Part shown: positions 50,754 through 58,752 of the stretch, in pieces
Layout: each line of letters opens with the position of its first letter
How positions within the stretch are numbered: position 1 is the first letter of the stretch
NCBI RefSeq assembly: GCF_002900965.1
Contig: NZ_PJOM01000002.1
Coordinates: forward strand, 682,001 to 746,000
Length of the DNA stretch: 64,000 bases
DNA from: Pseudotabrizicola formosa
GTDB lineage: Bacteria > Pseudomonadota > Alphaproteobacteria > Rhodobacterales > Rhodobacteraceae
Direction: 5' to 3'
Translations under genes and position numbers: made by a program
The notes under the pieces: generated by a model
Told to the model about the DNA's origin: nothing
What the model saw: the letters and a program-made list of their open reading frames with translations, nothing else
Databases searched by the model: none

Positions 50754-51593
50754 ATGTCACCAATCTTGACTCAGACTACTCGGCCGGATGGAAAGCCTGG
50801 TCTTCATGTTGACCTAGCCACTTTCGAGGCACCGATGAAGGAGGCCCTGCGCCGCGCGACCGTCTTTCTTGGGTATGCTTTCCACACCTCAGAGGTGACT
50901 CCTCTGAGGTCCGTGAGGCTCAATGGGCCTATAATCCTGGAAGTCGGTGTGCCAAACCCTCTCCCACCAGCTGATCGCAAGCGCTATCAAACTGAATTCA
51001 CGCAGTGGGCAATCGGTCAAGGGTTGCTCGAGATCGATCAGAGCTATCATCGCTACGTTGTATCTGCGCTCGATACGCTAACTGATCTTGAAAGTTTCTT
51101 GCGAGACCAGAGCCTAATGGGCCATCGAAAGCCCAACCTAGCGAACACATGGGCGGTCCACGAGCAATTCTACGCGAAGCTTGGCCAGCAGTCGACTAAG
51201 CATGAGGATGAATCCGGTTATTTGCGTAGTTTGGGCCACGCGCGAAACTGTCTCGCACATGACAGTGGCACCGTTACTAAAATACGAATGGCTGACGGAA
51301 AATCAACGATGGCAGTTCGTTGGCCCGGTCGCGATTTAATAAATGTTGATCAGAGTGGTAACCGCTCGGTGCTTCCACTAAATCGCACATACAGGGTCCG
51401 TAAAGACGATGTTGGATCGCAGCTAGTTATCCAGGACGTGGTTCGAGAACATAACTACTCAGAAGGGGATCGTGTCAGTTTTTCCGAAACAGACTTGTCG
51501 GAGATCATCTTTTTTTATCAAATTCTTGCTATGAAAATAGGTGCCGAAATGCATCGCATAGCCCGTGAGAAGATGGCAGAGACCCGGTTTTAA
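50754..51593 (+). CDS. Orphan protein with HEPN-type RNase motif
   Basis: A 279-residue protein of unrecognised family. Its helical N-terminal half leads to SLGHARNCLAHDSG, where Arg164-Asn165 and His169 form the RX4H signature (Arg followed by a polar residue) of HEPN-domain ribonucleases, common in toxins, abortive infection and other defence proteins. The second half is beta-rich. Codons are more A+T-rich than the neighbours, suggesting transfer. ATG 50754 (AGGA upstream) is preferred to GTG 50724. No antitoxin-like partner gene is adjacent. Confidence 0.6.
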   Translation: MSPILTQTTRPDGKPGLHVDLATFEAPMKEALRRATVFLGYAFHTSEVTPLRSVRLNGPIILEVGVPNPLPPADRKRYQTEFTQWAIGQGLLEIDQSYHRYVVSALDTLTDLESFLRDQSLMGHRKPNLANTWAVHEQFYAKLGQQSTKHEDESGYLRSLGHARNCLAHDSGTVTKIRMADGKSTMAVRWPGRDLINVDQSGNRSVLPLNRTYRVRKDDVGSQLVIQDVVREHNYSEGDRVSFSETDLSEIIFFYQILAMKIGAEMHRIAREKMAETRF

Positions 51594-51936
51594 ACCACTC
51601 TAGTAGATCATCCCGAGTGACCGCTCAGGGGCTCAAAACGGACTTCTGCGCTTGTCGCGAAAGTCCGGTTCAAGTTGAGGGTGGGGAGTGCACCATAATT
51701 CATGCGCAGGTGTCGTACCAGTTATTGGATCCTGTCAAGAAAGATCGAGACGATTAAGGCTAACCACACATGTGAACGATCGCAGAACTGCTTCGGGACT
51801 TTCTTCGGGACTCGATGGGATGAATCGTCCCGAACTGGCCGGAGTTGTCCCAATGTTCAGGTTTGGCCGTCGCCTGTTGCCAACTTCAAAACCTGAACAA
51901 ACTGGCTTAAAATCAATGACTTGTACGGATTTTGGG
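51594..51936. other. Non-coding segment with two palindromes next to the tRNA
   Basis: No convincing gene in 340 bases. Two inverted repeats: TTCGGGA (51804-51810) with TCCCGAA (51828-51834), inner CGAT/ATCG arms; and TGTTCAGGTTT (51854-51864) with AAACCTGAACA (51889-51899), 24-base loop. A short frame (51702-51896) ends with a GTFFGTRWDES stretch that looks like integrase tails, but no catalytic domain is present. Possibly the relic of a mobile element at the tRNA. Confidence 0.4.
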
Positions 51937-52010
51937 TGGAGCGGGTGAAGGGAATCGAACCCTCGTCATCAGCTTGGGAAGCTGCTTCTCTACCATTGAG
52001 ATACACCCGC
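51937..52010 (-). tRNA. tRNA-Gly (anticodon CCC)
   Basis: Reverse-strand sequence starts GCGGGTGTATCTCAATGG and ends CACCCGCTCCA. Acceptor arms GCGGGTG/CACCCGC, D-arm with AATGGTAGAG, anticodon loop TTCCCAA (anticodon CCC, preceded by T33 and followed by A37), T-arm with GGTTCGATTCC, and genomically encoded CCA. 74 bases. It decodes GGG glycine codons. tRNA 3' ends are favourite integration sites, and accessory DNA lies on its 3' side. Confidence 0.9.
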
Positions 52011-52100
52011 GTCGCAGATTGAATACCGGTTCGCTGGCGCGAGTGCAAGGTGCCGCTGCGGGGGCGGCTTTCACTTTTTGTCGTCCGGACGCGCCTGGCC

Positions 52101-52841
52101 CTAGGCCTCGTCGCCTTCGGCTTCGGTTGCGACTGATGCATCGCCGCCAAGCGCGGTGTAGCGGCGGTCGGCCAGCCATTGCAGGCGCTTGGCCTGGGTC
52201 AGCAGCACCCGGCGCAGGCCGCCCTGCACTTTTCGTTCGGCGATCACCTGGGCCAGTCGTGACAGGATCAGCGCGCGCCGCGCGGTGCGGAAATCGGGGT
52301 GCGAGCGGATCTTGTAGACCTGATCCGACACGATCCGCCGGCGCAGCGATGGCGGTGTGGTCAGCTCCACAGTCGGCAGCGGCGGATCTTTTTCGTTCAG
52401 CACGGCCTTGAAGGTGCTGTTGGCCACGGCAGTCTGATAGACCAGATGTTCCAGCGCGTTCAGATGCGCGCGGGCGACCGCATCGGCTTTTGACGTCCGT
52501 TCAAACTGCGGCAGCGGCCAGACCTCGATCTCGAACACCTCAAACGGGTCGAGCACGGACATGGCCACTGCATCGGTGCGTTGATTGGTCAGATGGCGGC
52601 GGATGCGGGTGCTGATCTTTTCCTTGGTCTGGCCGACATAGATCGGCTCGCCGTCATAATCGAAGAACGCATAGACGCCCCAGGTGAAAGATCCGACCGG
52701 CCGGCTGCGCCCCCTCACCGGATCCTCGAAAGGGGCTGACAGGAACTCTGCCAGATTGGCCCGCAGATCCTCGGTCTCGAAGGGCGGCACATTGGTGTCA
52801 TCGGGGTTGCGCGCGGTCATGCCCCAAAGTCGACCCGGCAT
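52101..52841 (-). CDS. Eco29kI-family type II restriction endonuclease (GIY-YIG)
   Basis: A 246-residue GIY-YIG nuclease: WGVYAFFDYDGEPIYVGQT carries the GIY/YIG-like pair (GVY and YVG), followed by RIRRHL with the catalytic Arg region and a downstream Glu and Asn (NALEHLVYQ). It matches the Eco29kI family, whose members recognise CCGCGG and cut as CCGC^GG. The start overlaps the methyltransferase stop (ATGA at 52838-52841 on the reverse strand), ensuring that the modification enzyme is made first. CCGCGG sites occur in this window (for example 5676 and 9334), so protection would be needed. Confidence 0.85.
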   Translation of the reverse strand: MPGRLWGMTARNPDDTNVPPFETEDLRANLAEFLSAPFEDPVRGRSRPVGSFTWGVYAFFDYDGEPIYVGQTKEKISTRIRRHLTNQRTDAVAMSVLDPFEVFEIEVWPLPQFERTSKADAVARAHLNALEHLVYQTAVANSTFKAVLNEKDPPLPTVELTTPPSLRRRIVSDQVYKIRSHPDFRTARRALILSRLAQVIAERKVQGGLRRVLLTQAKRLQWLADRRYTALGGDASVATEAEGDEA

Positions 52842-53986
52842 CAGGCGACCAGGGCCAGCCGGTTGCGCCGCAACACCGGTTCAAATACCGCCTCCGCCAG
52901 ATGCCGCACCACCGGCACGGCCACCCCGTCGCCCGCAAGTTTGTAGGCATCATTGTAGCGCTGCGGCAGGAGGAAACTATCGGGCAGACCCATCAGGCGC
53001 ACCGCCTCACGCGGGGACAACAGGCGCGAGCGGACGCTGTCGCCCTCAACCACCATGATGGTCTGGCGGCTTGATCCGCCCGATGGGGTGCGCAGGCACC
53101 CTGCCACCTCATCGAACCTGACCTCAGCCCGCTGGCGCTTTGCGCCTGTCGCATCGGGGCGGGTGCGGCGATAGATGGTTCCGATCTTGCGGCTGCCAAG
53201 CTGGCTGGCCGCAGCCACCTTGCTGCGGTTCAGATCGGTCATCAAGGACAGCAGATAGGCAGTTTCCGTTGCCGTATGCCAGTCCACGCCCTGAGGTTGA
53301 TCTTCGATCAGGTCAGACAGGGCCAGATGACGCGCGGCAGGCACCGGCAGACTCCACCAGACCCAACGCGCCCGCGCGGTCGCCGACAGCAGGGCCTGGC
53401 CTTCTACCAAAGCAGGGGGATGCCAGACCGAAGACGGCGCATCCTGCACACAGCCTTCAGGCAGGCGCAGATCGCCCCGCACGCCGATGAGGAAAAAGCG
53501 CGGTCGCGACTGGGGCAGGAAGTGCACCGCATCGACCACCACGGCGCCAAAGCGGTAGCCAAGGCCGGAAAACGCGGCGGCCAGCGTGGCAAAATCACGG
53601 CCCCCATTGCTGGTGATCGCGCCATAGACATTCTCGACCGCGACGATCTTGGGCCCGCGCCCTTCGGCGTTCATGTCGCGCACCAATTGCCAGAACGGCT
53701 TGAACATGCCCGAGCGTTTGCCTGCCAGACCCGCGCCCTTGCCCGCAAGCGACAGATCCTGGCAGGGGAAGGAGGCCCAGACCAGATCGGCGCTGCCCGG
53801 AATATCGGCAGGGGTAAGGGCAGCCACATCGCGCAGCAGCAATTCCTGGCCGCCATGGTGGTTGGCGCGGTAGCTTTGCGCCTTTTTCGGATCAATATCA
53901 TTGGCGAACAGGCAAGACCACGCAGGACCAAGGCCAAAGCCCGCCATGCCGGCCCCCGCGAAGAAATCGTAGTATGTGTGCGGCAT
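52841..53986 (-). CDS. DNA (cytosine-5) methyltransferase, Eco29kI-type R-M partner
   Basis: A 381-residue C5-cytosine methyltransferase with motif I FFAGAGMAGFG, motif IV SFPCQDLS (catalytic Cys), motif VI VENVYG, motif VIII LPQSRPRFF and motif X GDGVAVPVV. The target-recognition region lies between residues 220 and 300. Encoded directly upstream of and overlapping the Eco29kI-like nuclease gene, so it is the cognate modification enzyme, probably methylating within CCGCGG. Specificity is inferred from the nuclease family. Confidence 0.9.
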   Translation of the reverse strand: MPHTYYDFFAGAGMAGFGLGPAWSCLFANDIDPKKAQSYRANHHGGQELLLRDVAALTPADIPGSADLVWASFPCQDLSLAGKGAGLAGKRSGMFKPFWQLVRDMNAEGRGPKIVAVENVYGAITSNGGRDFATLAAAFSGLGYRFGAVVVDAVHFLPQSRPRFFLIGVRGDLRLPEGCVQDAPSSVWHPPALVEGQALLSATARARWVWWSLPVPAARHLALSDLIEDQPQGVDWHTATETAYLLSLMTDLNRSKVAAASQLGSRKIGTIYRRTRPDATGAKRQRAEVRFDEVAGCLRTPSGGSSRQTIMVVEGDSVRSRLLSPREAVRLMGLPDSFLLPQRYNDAYKLAGDGVAVPVVRHLAEAVFEPVLRRNRLALVA

Positions 53987-54159
53987 GATCCCTCCGTCGC
54001 CAGATGTTGACTATCGCAAGCGCAGGGGCCTTGTCCAAGACTATCCGGCGGCAGCCCGGATCGTTGCGCAAAATCGGGCGGGCTTCAAGAACAAAGTGGC
54101 AACGCTTGCCGATCTTGTGCAAGCGGAACCGCGGGCCTTGGAGGCGCGCCGGAACCGAT
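53987..54159. other. Upstream region of the restriction-modification genes
   Basis: No gene seen. It should hold the promoter of the leftward methyltransferase-nuclease pair. No regulatory C-protein gene or clear operator was recognised. Confidence 0.3.
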
Positions 54160-54192
54160 AAAGAAAACCCCCGATGCGCGGGGCATCGGGGG
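54160..54192 (-). terminator. Leftward terminator downstream of the fasciclin gene
   Basis: CCCCCGATGC (54168-54177) with GCATCGGGGG (54183-54192), five-base loop; the reverse strand continues with TTTTCTTT. It isolates the sigma/fasciclin operon from the restriction system. Confidence 0.85.
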
Positions 54193-54298
54193 TCGGGACG
54201 CATTGGCCGGCCCCCGCGTCTGGGGACGTTGTTCAGCAGGGCGGCCCAGATGCGCCCCCAAAGCGCGGGGGAGTGACACCCCGCGCCATGGAGGGGTC

Positions 54299-54844
54299 TT
54301 ACATCGCGGGCAGGAGCACGGTGTCGATCACATGGATCACGCCGTTCGACTGCTTGACATCGGCGATGGTCACGGTGGCCACATTGCCCATGCCATCGGT
54401 GATGTTGACCGCATCGCCGTTCATGGTGATGGCAAAGTCGCAACCGCCCACAGTGCTGACGGTGTGGGTGCCGCCGCCATCCGCGATCATCTTGCCGATA
54501 TCAGCGGCCATCGCATTGGCAGCCACCACGTGGCAGGTCAGGATCTTGGTCAGCTGATCCTTGTTTTCCGGCATCAGCAGGGTTTCCACCGTGCCGGCCG
54601 GCAGCTTGGCAAAGGCGTCATTGGTGGGCGCGAACACGGTGAACGGGCCTTCTCCCGACAGCGTTTCCACCAGACCGGCGGCCTGCACGGCGGCCACCAG
54701 CGTGGTGTGATCGGCCGAGTTCACGGCGTTTTCGATGATGTTCTTGTCGGCGAACATCGCGGCACCACCCACCATCGGGTTGTCCTGCGCGAAGGCGGCA
54801 AAGGTGGACAGGGCAAGAACCGAGGCTGCAAGTGTGAATTTCAT
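54299..54844 (-). CDS. Secreted fasciclin (FAS1) domain protein
   Basis: A 181-residue exported protein: signal peptide (KFTLAASVLALSTFAAFAQ), then one FAS1 domain with the H1 motif GPFTVFAPTNDAFAKLP and H2-like VIHVIDTVLLP. FAS1 domains mediate adhesion or protein binding. Two cysteines (LTCHVV and GGCDF) may form a disulfide. Start 54844 with GGGAG upstream. It is downstream of an anti-sigma / ECF sigma pair, paralleling the SigK-regulated MPT70/MPT83 fasciclins of mycobacteria. Confidence 0.88.
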   Translation of the reverse strand: MKFTLAASVLALSTFAAFAQDNPMVGGAAMFADKNIIENAVNSADHTTLVAAVQAAGLVETLSGEGPFTVFAPTNDAFAKLPAGTVETLLMPENKDQLTKILTCHVVAANAMAADIGKMIADGGGTHTVSTVGGCDFAITMNGDAVNITDGMGNVATVTIADVKQSNGVIHVIDTVLLPAM

Positions 54845-55008
54845 AAGACATCTCCCGTTGGACAGAGGCAGGATCATCCTGCCTTCACCAATGGATACGA
54901 GAGCCTTTCGGGGCAAGTTTCAGGCGGGTGCAGAAATTTATGCGTGTGACGGTCAATACCCTGTCTGTCTGCACCCCGGCCACCGCCCGATGCAGGCAGC
55001 GGCGGCGC

Positions 55009-55656
55009 TTACAGCTCGGCCGTCAGGATGACTGGGCCGGTGGGCGCGCCGGTGGGCGAGCCGCCTGCGGGTTCGACCGAAACGGCCAGCACCCAGCCCG
55101 CCGGCGGGCGCGGGTATTCCACATCCAGCGGGTCGGCACCCAGCAGACCCAGCGACACCGGGGCCGCCCCCGGCGCAATCGCCCAAAGCTCATGCGTCTG
55201 GCCTTCGGGGGCAGGGGTGCCCGCCACCCGGGTCACCCTCAGCAGGGTGCCGTCATGCCGGGCTTCATAGATCAGCGCCGCATCCGGGCTGCCCAGGCTG
55301 GCGATCACCTCTCCCGGCGCGGAGGGGGGCATCAGGAGCACCACGCCAAAGCCGACAACCGCCGCCGTCACGGCACCGGCCAGCCACAGACGCCAGCCGC
55401 CGCGCAAGGCAGATTGCTTGGGGAACAGCCGTGCTTCGATCCGCGGCAACAGATCGGGCGGCACCGGCACACTGGCATAGGCCTCGTTCAAGGGCGCGAA
55501 ATGTGCAACCCAGGCCGAAACCCGATCAGCAAAGGCCGGATCGGTCTTGAGCCGTTCTTCAACCGCAAGCCGCTCGGGCAAGTCCAGCACGCCCAGCACA
55601 TATTCTGCGGCCAAAGCTTCGTCTGCCTCTTCGGGGGTCAGGGGGGCGTCGGTCAT
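55009..55656 (-). CDS. RskA-type anti-sigma factor
   Basis: A 215-residue bitopic protein: cytoplasmic sigma-binding domain with EYVLGVLDLPERLAVEERL, one membrane helix (LWLAGAVTAAVVGFGVVLLM, about residues 90-110), and a periplasmic RskA C-terminal domain with LRVTRVAGTPAPEGQTHELWAI. It should hold the ECF sigma factor encoded by the overlapping upstream gene at the membrane until released by proteolysis. Start 55656 overlaps the sigma stop in an ATGA. No zinc HxxxCxxC site is visible, fitting the RskA rather than ZAS type. Confidence 0.85.
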   Translation of the reverse strand: MTDAPLTPEEADEALAAEYVLGVLDLPERLAVEERLKTDPAFADRVSAWVAHFAPLNEAYASVPVPPDLLPRIEARLFPKQSALRGGWRLWLAGAVTAAVVGFGVVLLMPPSAPGEVIASLGSPDAALIYEARHDGTLLRVTRVAGTPAPEGQTHELWAIAPGAAPVSLGLLGADPLDVEYPRPPAGWVLAVSVEPAGGSPTGAPTGPVILTAEL

Positions 55657-56207
55657 TGCTCCAGACACTCCCGCAGCTTCAAGAGGCTGCGCCGCAGCCA
55701 GGTCCGCATGGTGTTGAGCGGGATGTTGTGGCGCAGCGCCAGCACATCATAGGACAGCCCATCCAGATAGGCCCCCCGCACCGCATCGGCGCGGGCGGGT
55801 TCCAATGTGTCAAAACAGTCCGACACGCGCCGCGCCTCGCCCTTGGCAATCAGCCGCGTCTCTGCGCGGGGCGCCGTGTCGGCAATCAAGGCGGCGGCGT
55901 CATCTTCATTCTGTTCGGGCTTGCGGGCGCGCAGCCGGTCAATCGCATGGTTGCGCGACAGTGCCACCAGCCAGGTCATGCCTGCACCGCGCGACGGATC
56001 GAACCGTCCCGCCCGCAGCCACACTCTGGTAAACACTTCCTGCAACGCATCCTCCGCTTCTGATCTGGTGCCAAGGATACGGACCAGCACACCCATTAGT
56101 TTCGGCCCGGCCTGATGATAGAGCGACCGGAAGGCCGCACGGTCCTGCGCGGCGATACGCTGCAGCAGCAGGCAGGTCTCGGTCAGCGTGGGTGCGGTTG
56201 CAGTCAT
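55653..56207 (-). CDS. ECF (SigK-like) RNA polymerase sigma factor
   Basis: A 184-residue group IV sigma factor with region 2 (QDRAAFRSLYHQAGPKLMGV; EDALQEVFTRVW) and region 4 helix-turn-helix (GLSYDVLALRHNIPLNTMRTWLRRSL). Start 56207 (MTATAPTLTE) is the family-like choice; the frame extends to 56249. Coupled to its RskA-type anti-sigma factor. Likely targets include its own operon and the fasciclin gene. Confidence 0.9.
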   Translation of the reverse strand: MTATAPTLTETCLLLQRIAAQDRAAFRSLYHQAGPKLMGVLVRILGTRSEAEDALQEVFTRVWLRAGRFDPSRGAGMTWLVALSRNHAIDRLRARKPEQNEDDAAALIADTAPRAETRLIAKGEARRVSDCFDTLEPARADAVRGAYLDGLSYDVLALRHNIPLNTMRTWLRRSLLKLRECLEQ

Positions 56208-56258
56208 GGCGCTGACGCTATCATGCCGATATGGCATTGCCAGCCCCAAAACGCGGGG

Positions 56259-58298
56259 TCAGCCACGCCGCCTGCGCCCCTCACGCGTTCCCGCCGTGTT
56301 GAAGGAGACATCGGGCAGGGTGACAATGGCGCTGAGCGACGGAAACGCATCCACCGCATGCGGAATCGCATTGGCATTCACGAAATGCTCCTGAAACCGT
56401 GGCTCGATGGCGGTTTCGACCTTGTGAATCTGATGCACCGTCGCCTCGATCTGGTCGCGCGCCGCCACATTGCACAGGGCAATCCGCGCGCCGGTCCCGG
56501 CGGCATTGCCTGCGCTGGTGACCTTGTCCAGCGGCGCGTCGGGGATCATGCCCAGCACCATGGCATGTTTGGGGCTGATATGCGCGCCAAAGGCCCCGGC
56601 CAGCGTGACCCGGTCGACGTGATCGATACCCATTTCATCCATCAACAACCGCGCCCCGGCATAGAGCGCGGATTTCGCCAGCTGGATGGCCCGGATATCG
56701 CCCTGCGTCACCATGATGCGCGGCCCACCGTCGGACGTGCCGTCATGCAGCAGATAGCTGTGGGTGCGCCCCTCGGCCACGCAGCGCGCTGTGCCGGTCT
56801 GGTCCGGCCCACCGATCAGCCCGCCTGGGTCGAGCAGCCCCGCCATGCGCATTTCCGCCACTGCCTCGATGATGCCAGATCCGCAAATGCCGGTGATGCC
56901 GCTGGTCGCGGTGGCGGCGGCAAAGCCCGGATCATCCGACCACAGGTCTGACCCAATCACCCGGAAGCGCGGTTCCTTGGTCACCAGATCAATTTCCACC
57001 CGCTCAATCGCACCGGGGGCGGCGCGCTGGCCGGAACTGATCTGCGCGCCCTCGAACGCCGGGCCGGTGGGGGACGAACAGGCCAGAACCCGGGTCTTGT
57101 TGCCCAACAGAAGTTCGGCATTGGTGCCGACATCGACGATCAGCACCATGTCCTCCGACTTGCCCGGCTCTTCGGACAGCGCCACAGCCGCCGCATCGGC
57201 CCCGACATGCCCCGCGATGCAGGGCAGCAGGTAGACCCGCGCCGCCCGGTTGATCGCGCCAAGATCCAGATCGCGCGCGTCAAGCGACAGGCTGCCCGAG
57301 GTCGCCAGTGCAAAGGGGGCCTGGCCCAGCTCTACCGGGTCGATCCCCAGCAGAAGATGGTGCATCACCGGGTTGCAGACCACCACAGCCTCGTAAATGC
57401 TGGCCGGATCAATGCCGCCCTCCGCCGCAATAGACTGGGTCAAAGCGTTCAATGCCTCGCGCACCACGCGGGTCATTTCCACATCGCCGCCCGCGTTCAT
57501 CATCACATAAGACACCCGGCTCATCAGATCTTCGCCAAAGCGGATCTGCGGGTTCATCACCCCACCTGACGCCAGCACCCGCCCGTCGCGCAGATCGCAC
57601 AGATGCGCGGCGATGGTGGTGGACCCCAGATCAATGGCCAGCCCGTGGATCGCCCCGTCATGAAACCCGGGCCAGAGGTCGAGGATGCGGGGCAGGGCGT
57701 CGTGGTTGCCCTTGTGCAGCGCGACGGTCACCTTCCACTGGCCCTTGCGCAACGCCGGCTGCAACCGGCGCAAAATCGCCAGATCGGCGGTGACATCTGC
57801 CACCTGCCACTGCTCGCGCAGGGCCCGCGCCAGACGTTCGAAATCGCCGGTCGGTTCGTGCATGTCGGGCTCTGCCACCTCGACGTAAAGCAGGCGGGTG
57901 GCCGGGTCCATCGCGATCACCCGCTCGGTCGCCGACTTGCGGATCACCTGCTTGTGGACCTGGGATTCCGGCGGCACGTCGATGACCACATCGCCCATCA
58001 CCTGCGCCTGACAGCCCAGACGGCGGCCATCGAGCATGCCACGTTTGGACTTGTAGCGCTCTTCCACGGCGTTCCATTCGGTCAGGGCGTCTTCCGCCAC
58101 GGTCACGCCGTGCTTGGGAAACTCGCCATAGCCGGGGCTGATCTGGCATTTGGAACAGATGCCGCGCCCGCCGCAGACCGAGTCGAGATCGACCCCGAGC
58201 TGGCGCGCCGCCGTCAACACCGGGGTGCCAAGCGCAAAACGCCCGCGCTTGCCCGAGGGGGTAAAGATCACAAGGGCATCGTCGGGGGTGTCATAAGA
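56259..58298 (-). CDS. RamA-like corrinoid activation protein (2Fe-2S / ASKHA)
   Basis: A 679-residue protein: N-terminal plant-type [2Fe-2S] ferredoxin domain (Cys43, Cys49, Cys52 in VCGGRGICSKC and a later Cys in LGCQ), linker, then the actin-like ATPase domain (GLAIDLGSTTIAAHL, LIVDVGTNAELLLG, GAFGAHI) of the DUF4445/RACE family. These proteins use ATP to reduce Co(II) corrinoid back to the active Co(I) state. It is in an operon with a methyl-THF:corrinoid methyltransferase; in roseobacters a RamA-like protein replaces the reactivation domain of methionine synthase. Confidence 0.88.
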   Translation of the reverse strand, partial: SYDTPDDALVIFTPSGKRGRFALGTPVLTAARQLGVDLDSVCGGRGICSKCQISPGYGEFPKHGVTVAEDALTEWNAVEERYKSKRGMLDGRRLGCQAQVMGDVVIDVPPESQVHKQVIRKSATERVIAMDPATRLLYVEVAEPDMHEPTGDFERLARALREQWQVADVTADLAILRRLQPALRKGQWKVTVALHKGNHDALPRILDLWPGFHDGAIHGLAIDLGSTTIAAHLCDLRDGRVLASGGVMNPQIRFGEDLMSRVSYVMMNAGGDVEMTRVVREALNALTQSIAAEGGIDPASIYEAVVVCNPVMHHLLLGIDPVELGQAPFALATSGSLSLDARDLDLGAINRAARVYLLPCIAGHVGADAAAVALSEEPGKSEDMVLIVDVGTNAELLLGNKTRVLACSSPTGPAFEGAQISSGQRAAPGAIERVEIDLVTKEPRFRVIGSDLWSDDPGFAAATATSGITGICGSGIIEAVAEMRMAGLLDPGGLIGGPDQTGTARCVAEGRTHSYLLHDGTSDGGPRIMVTQGDIRAIQLAKSALYAGARLLMDEMGIDHVDRVTLAGAFGAHISPKHAMVLGMIPDAPLDKVTSAGNAAGTGARIALCNVAARDQIEATVHQIHKVETAIEPRFQEHFVNANAIPHAVDAFPSLSAIVTLPDVSFNTAGTREGRRRRG

Positions 58299-58746
58299 CA
58301 TCTGGAAACTCCTGCGCACCCGCGGAGTCTAGGCCGGAAGGTGGCGTCTGCAATGCGACAGCTTGTGCTGTCTGAAACTGATAGGCGATCTGGGAAAAGG
58401 CGTCGGCGGCAAAGACATAAAACCAGCTCATCGGCCCGTCGGCCTGCGGAATGCCATGCACAGCCCCGCCGGGAATGAACAAGGCCACCCCGGGGGACAG
58501 GGCATGGGCGGTGCCGTCGATCATCACGCGGCCATGTCCGGTCAGACCGAAATAGACCTCGGCCTGTGGATGGCTGTGCAGGGCAAAGGTCTCGCCTGCG
58601 GCAATATGGGCCACGCCGCATGTCAGACTGTCGGTGGGGGTGGATCCTTGCGAAAACAGGCTTTGCCAGCGCACCGTGCCGCAGGCCGGATCGGCCCATG
58701 TTTCCATGGGCTGATCGGCGACGTTGAGGGCAAGGGGCGTGCTCAA
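58291..58746 (-). CDS. Cupin-domain protein in the B12/folate operon
   Basis: A 151-residue single-cupin protein: motif 1 FALHSHPQAEVYFGLTGHG with metal ligands H-x-H-x3-E, motif 2 LFIPGGAVHGI with the last His. It may start at TTG 58746, directly after the methyltransferase stop, or at ATG 58707. Its stop overlaps the RamA-like start by eight bases. Substrate unknown; some DMSP lyases are cupins, but no specific match is claimed. Position suggests a role in methyl donor metabolism. Confidence 0.65.
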   Translation of the reverse strand: MSTPLALNVADQPMETWADPACGTVRWQSLFSQGSTPTDSLTCGVAHIAAGETFALHSHPQAEVYFGLTGHGRVMIDGTAHALSPGVALFIPGGAVHGIPQADGPMSWFYVFAADAFSQIAYQFQTAQAVALQTPPSGLDSAGAQEFPDVL

Positions 58747-58752
58747 GATCGC

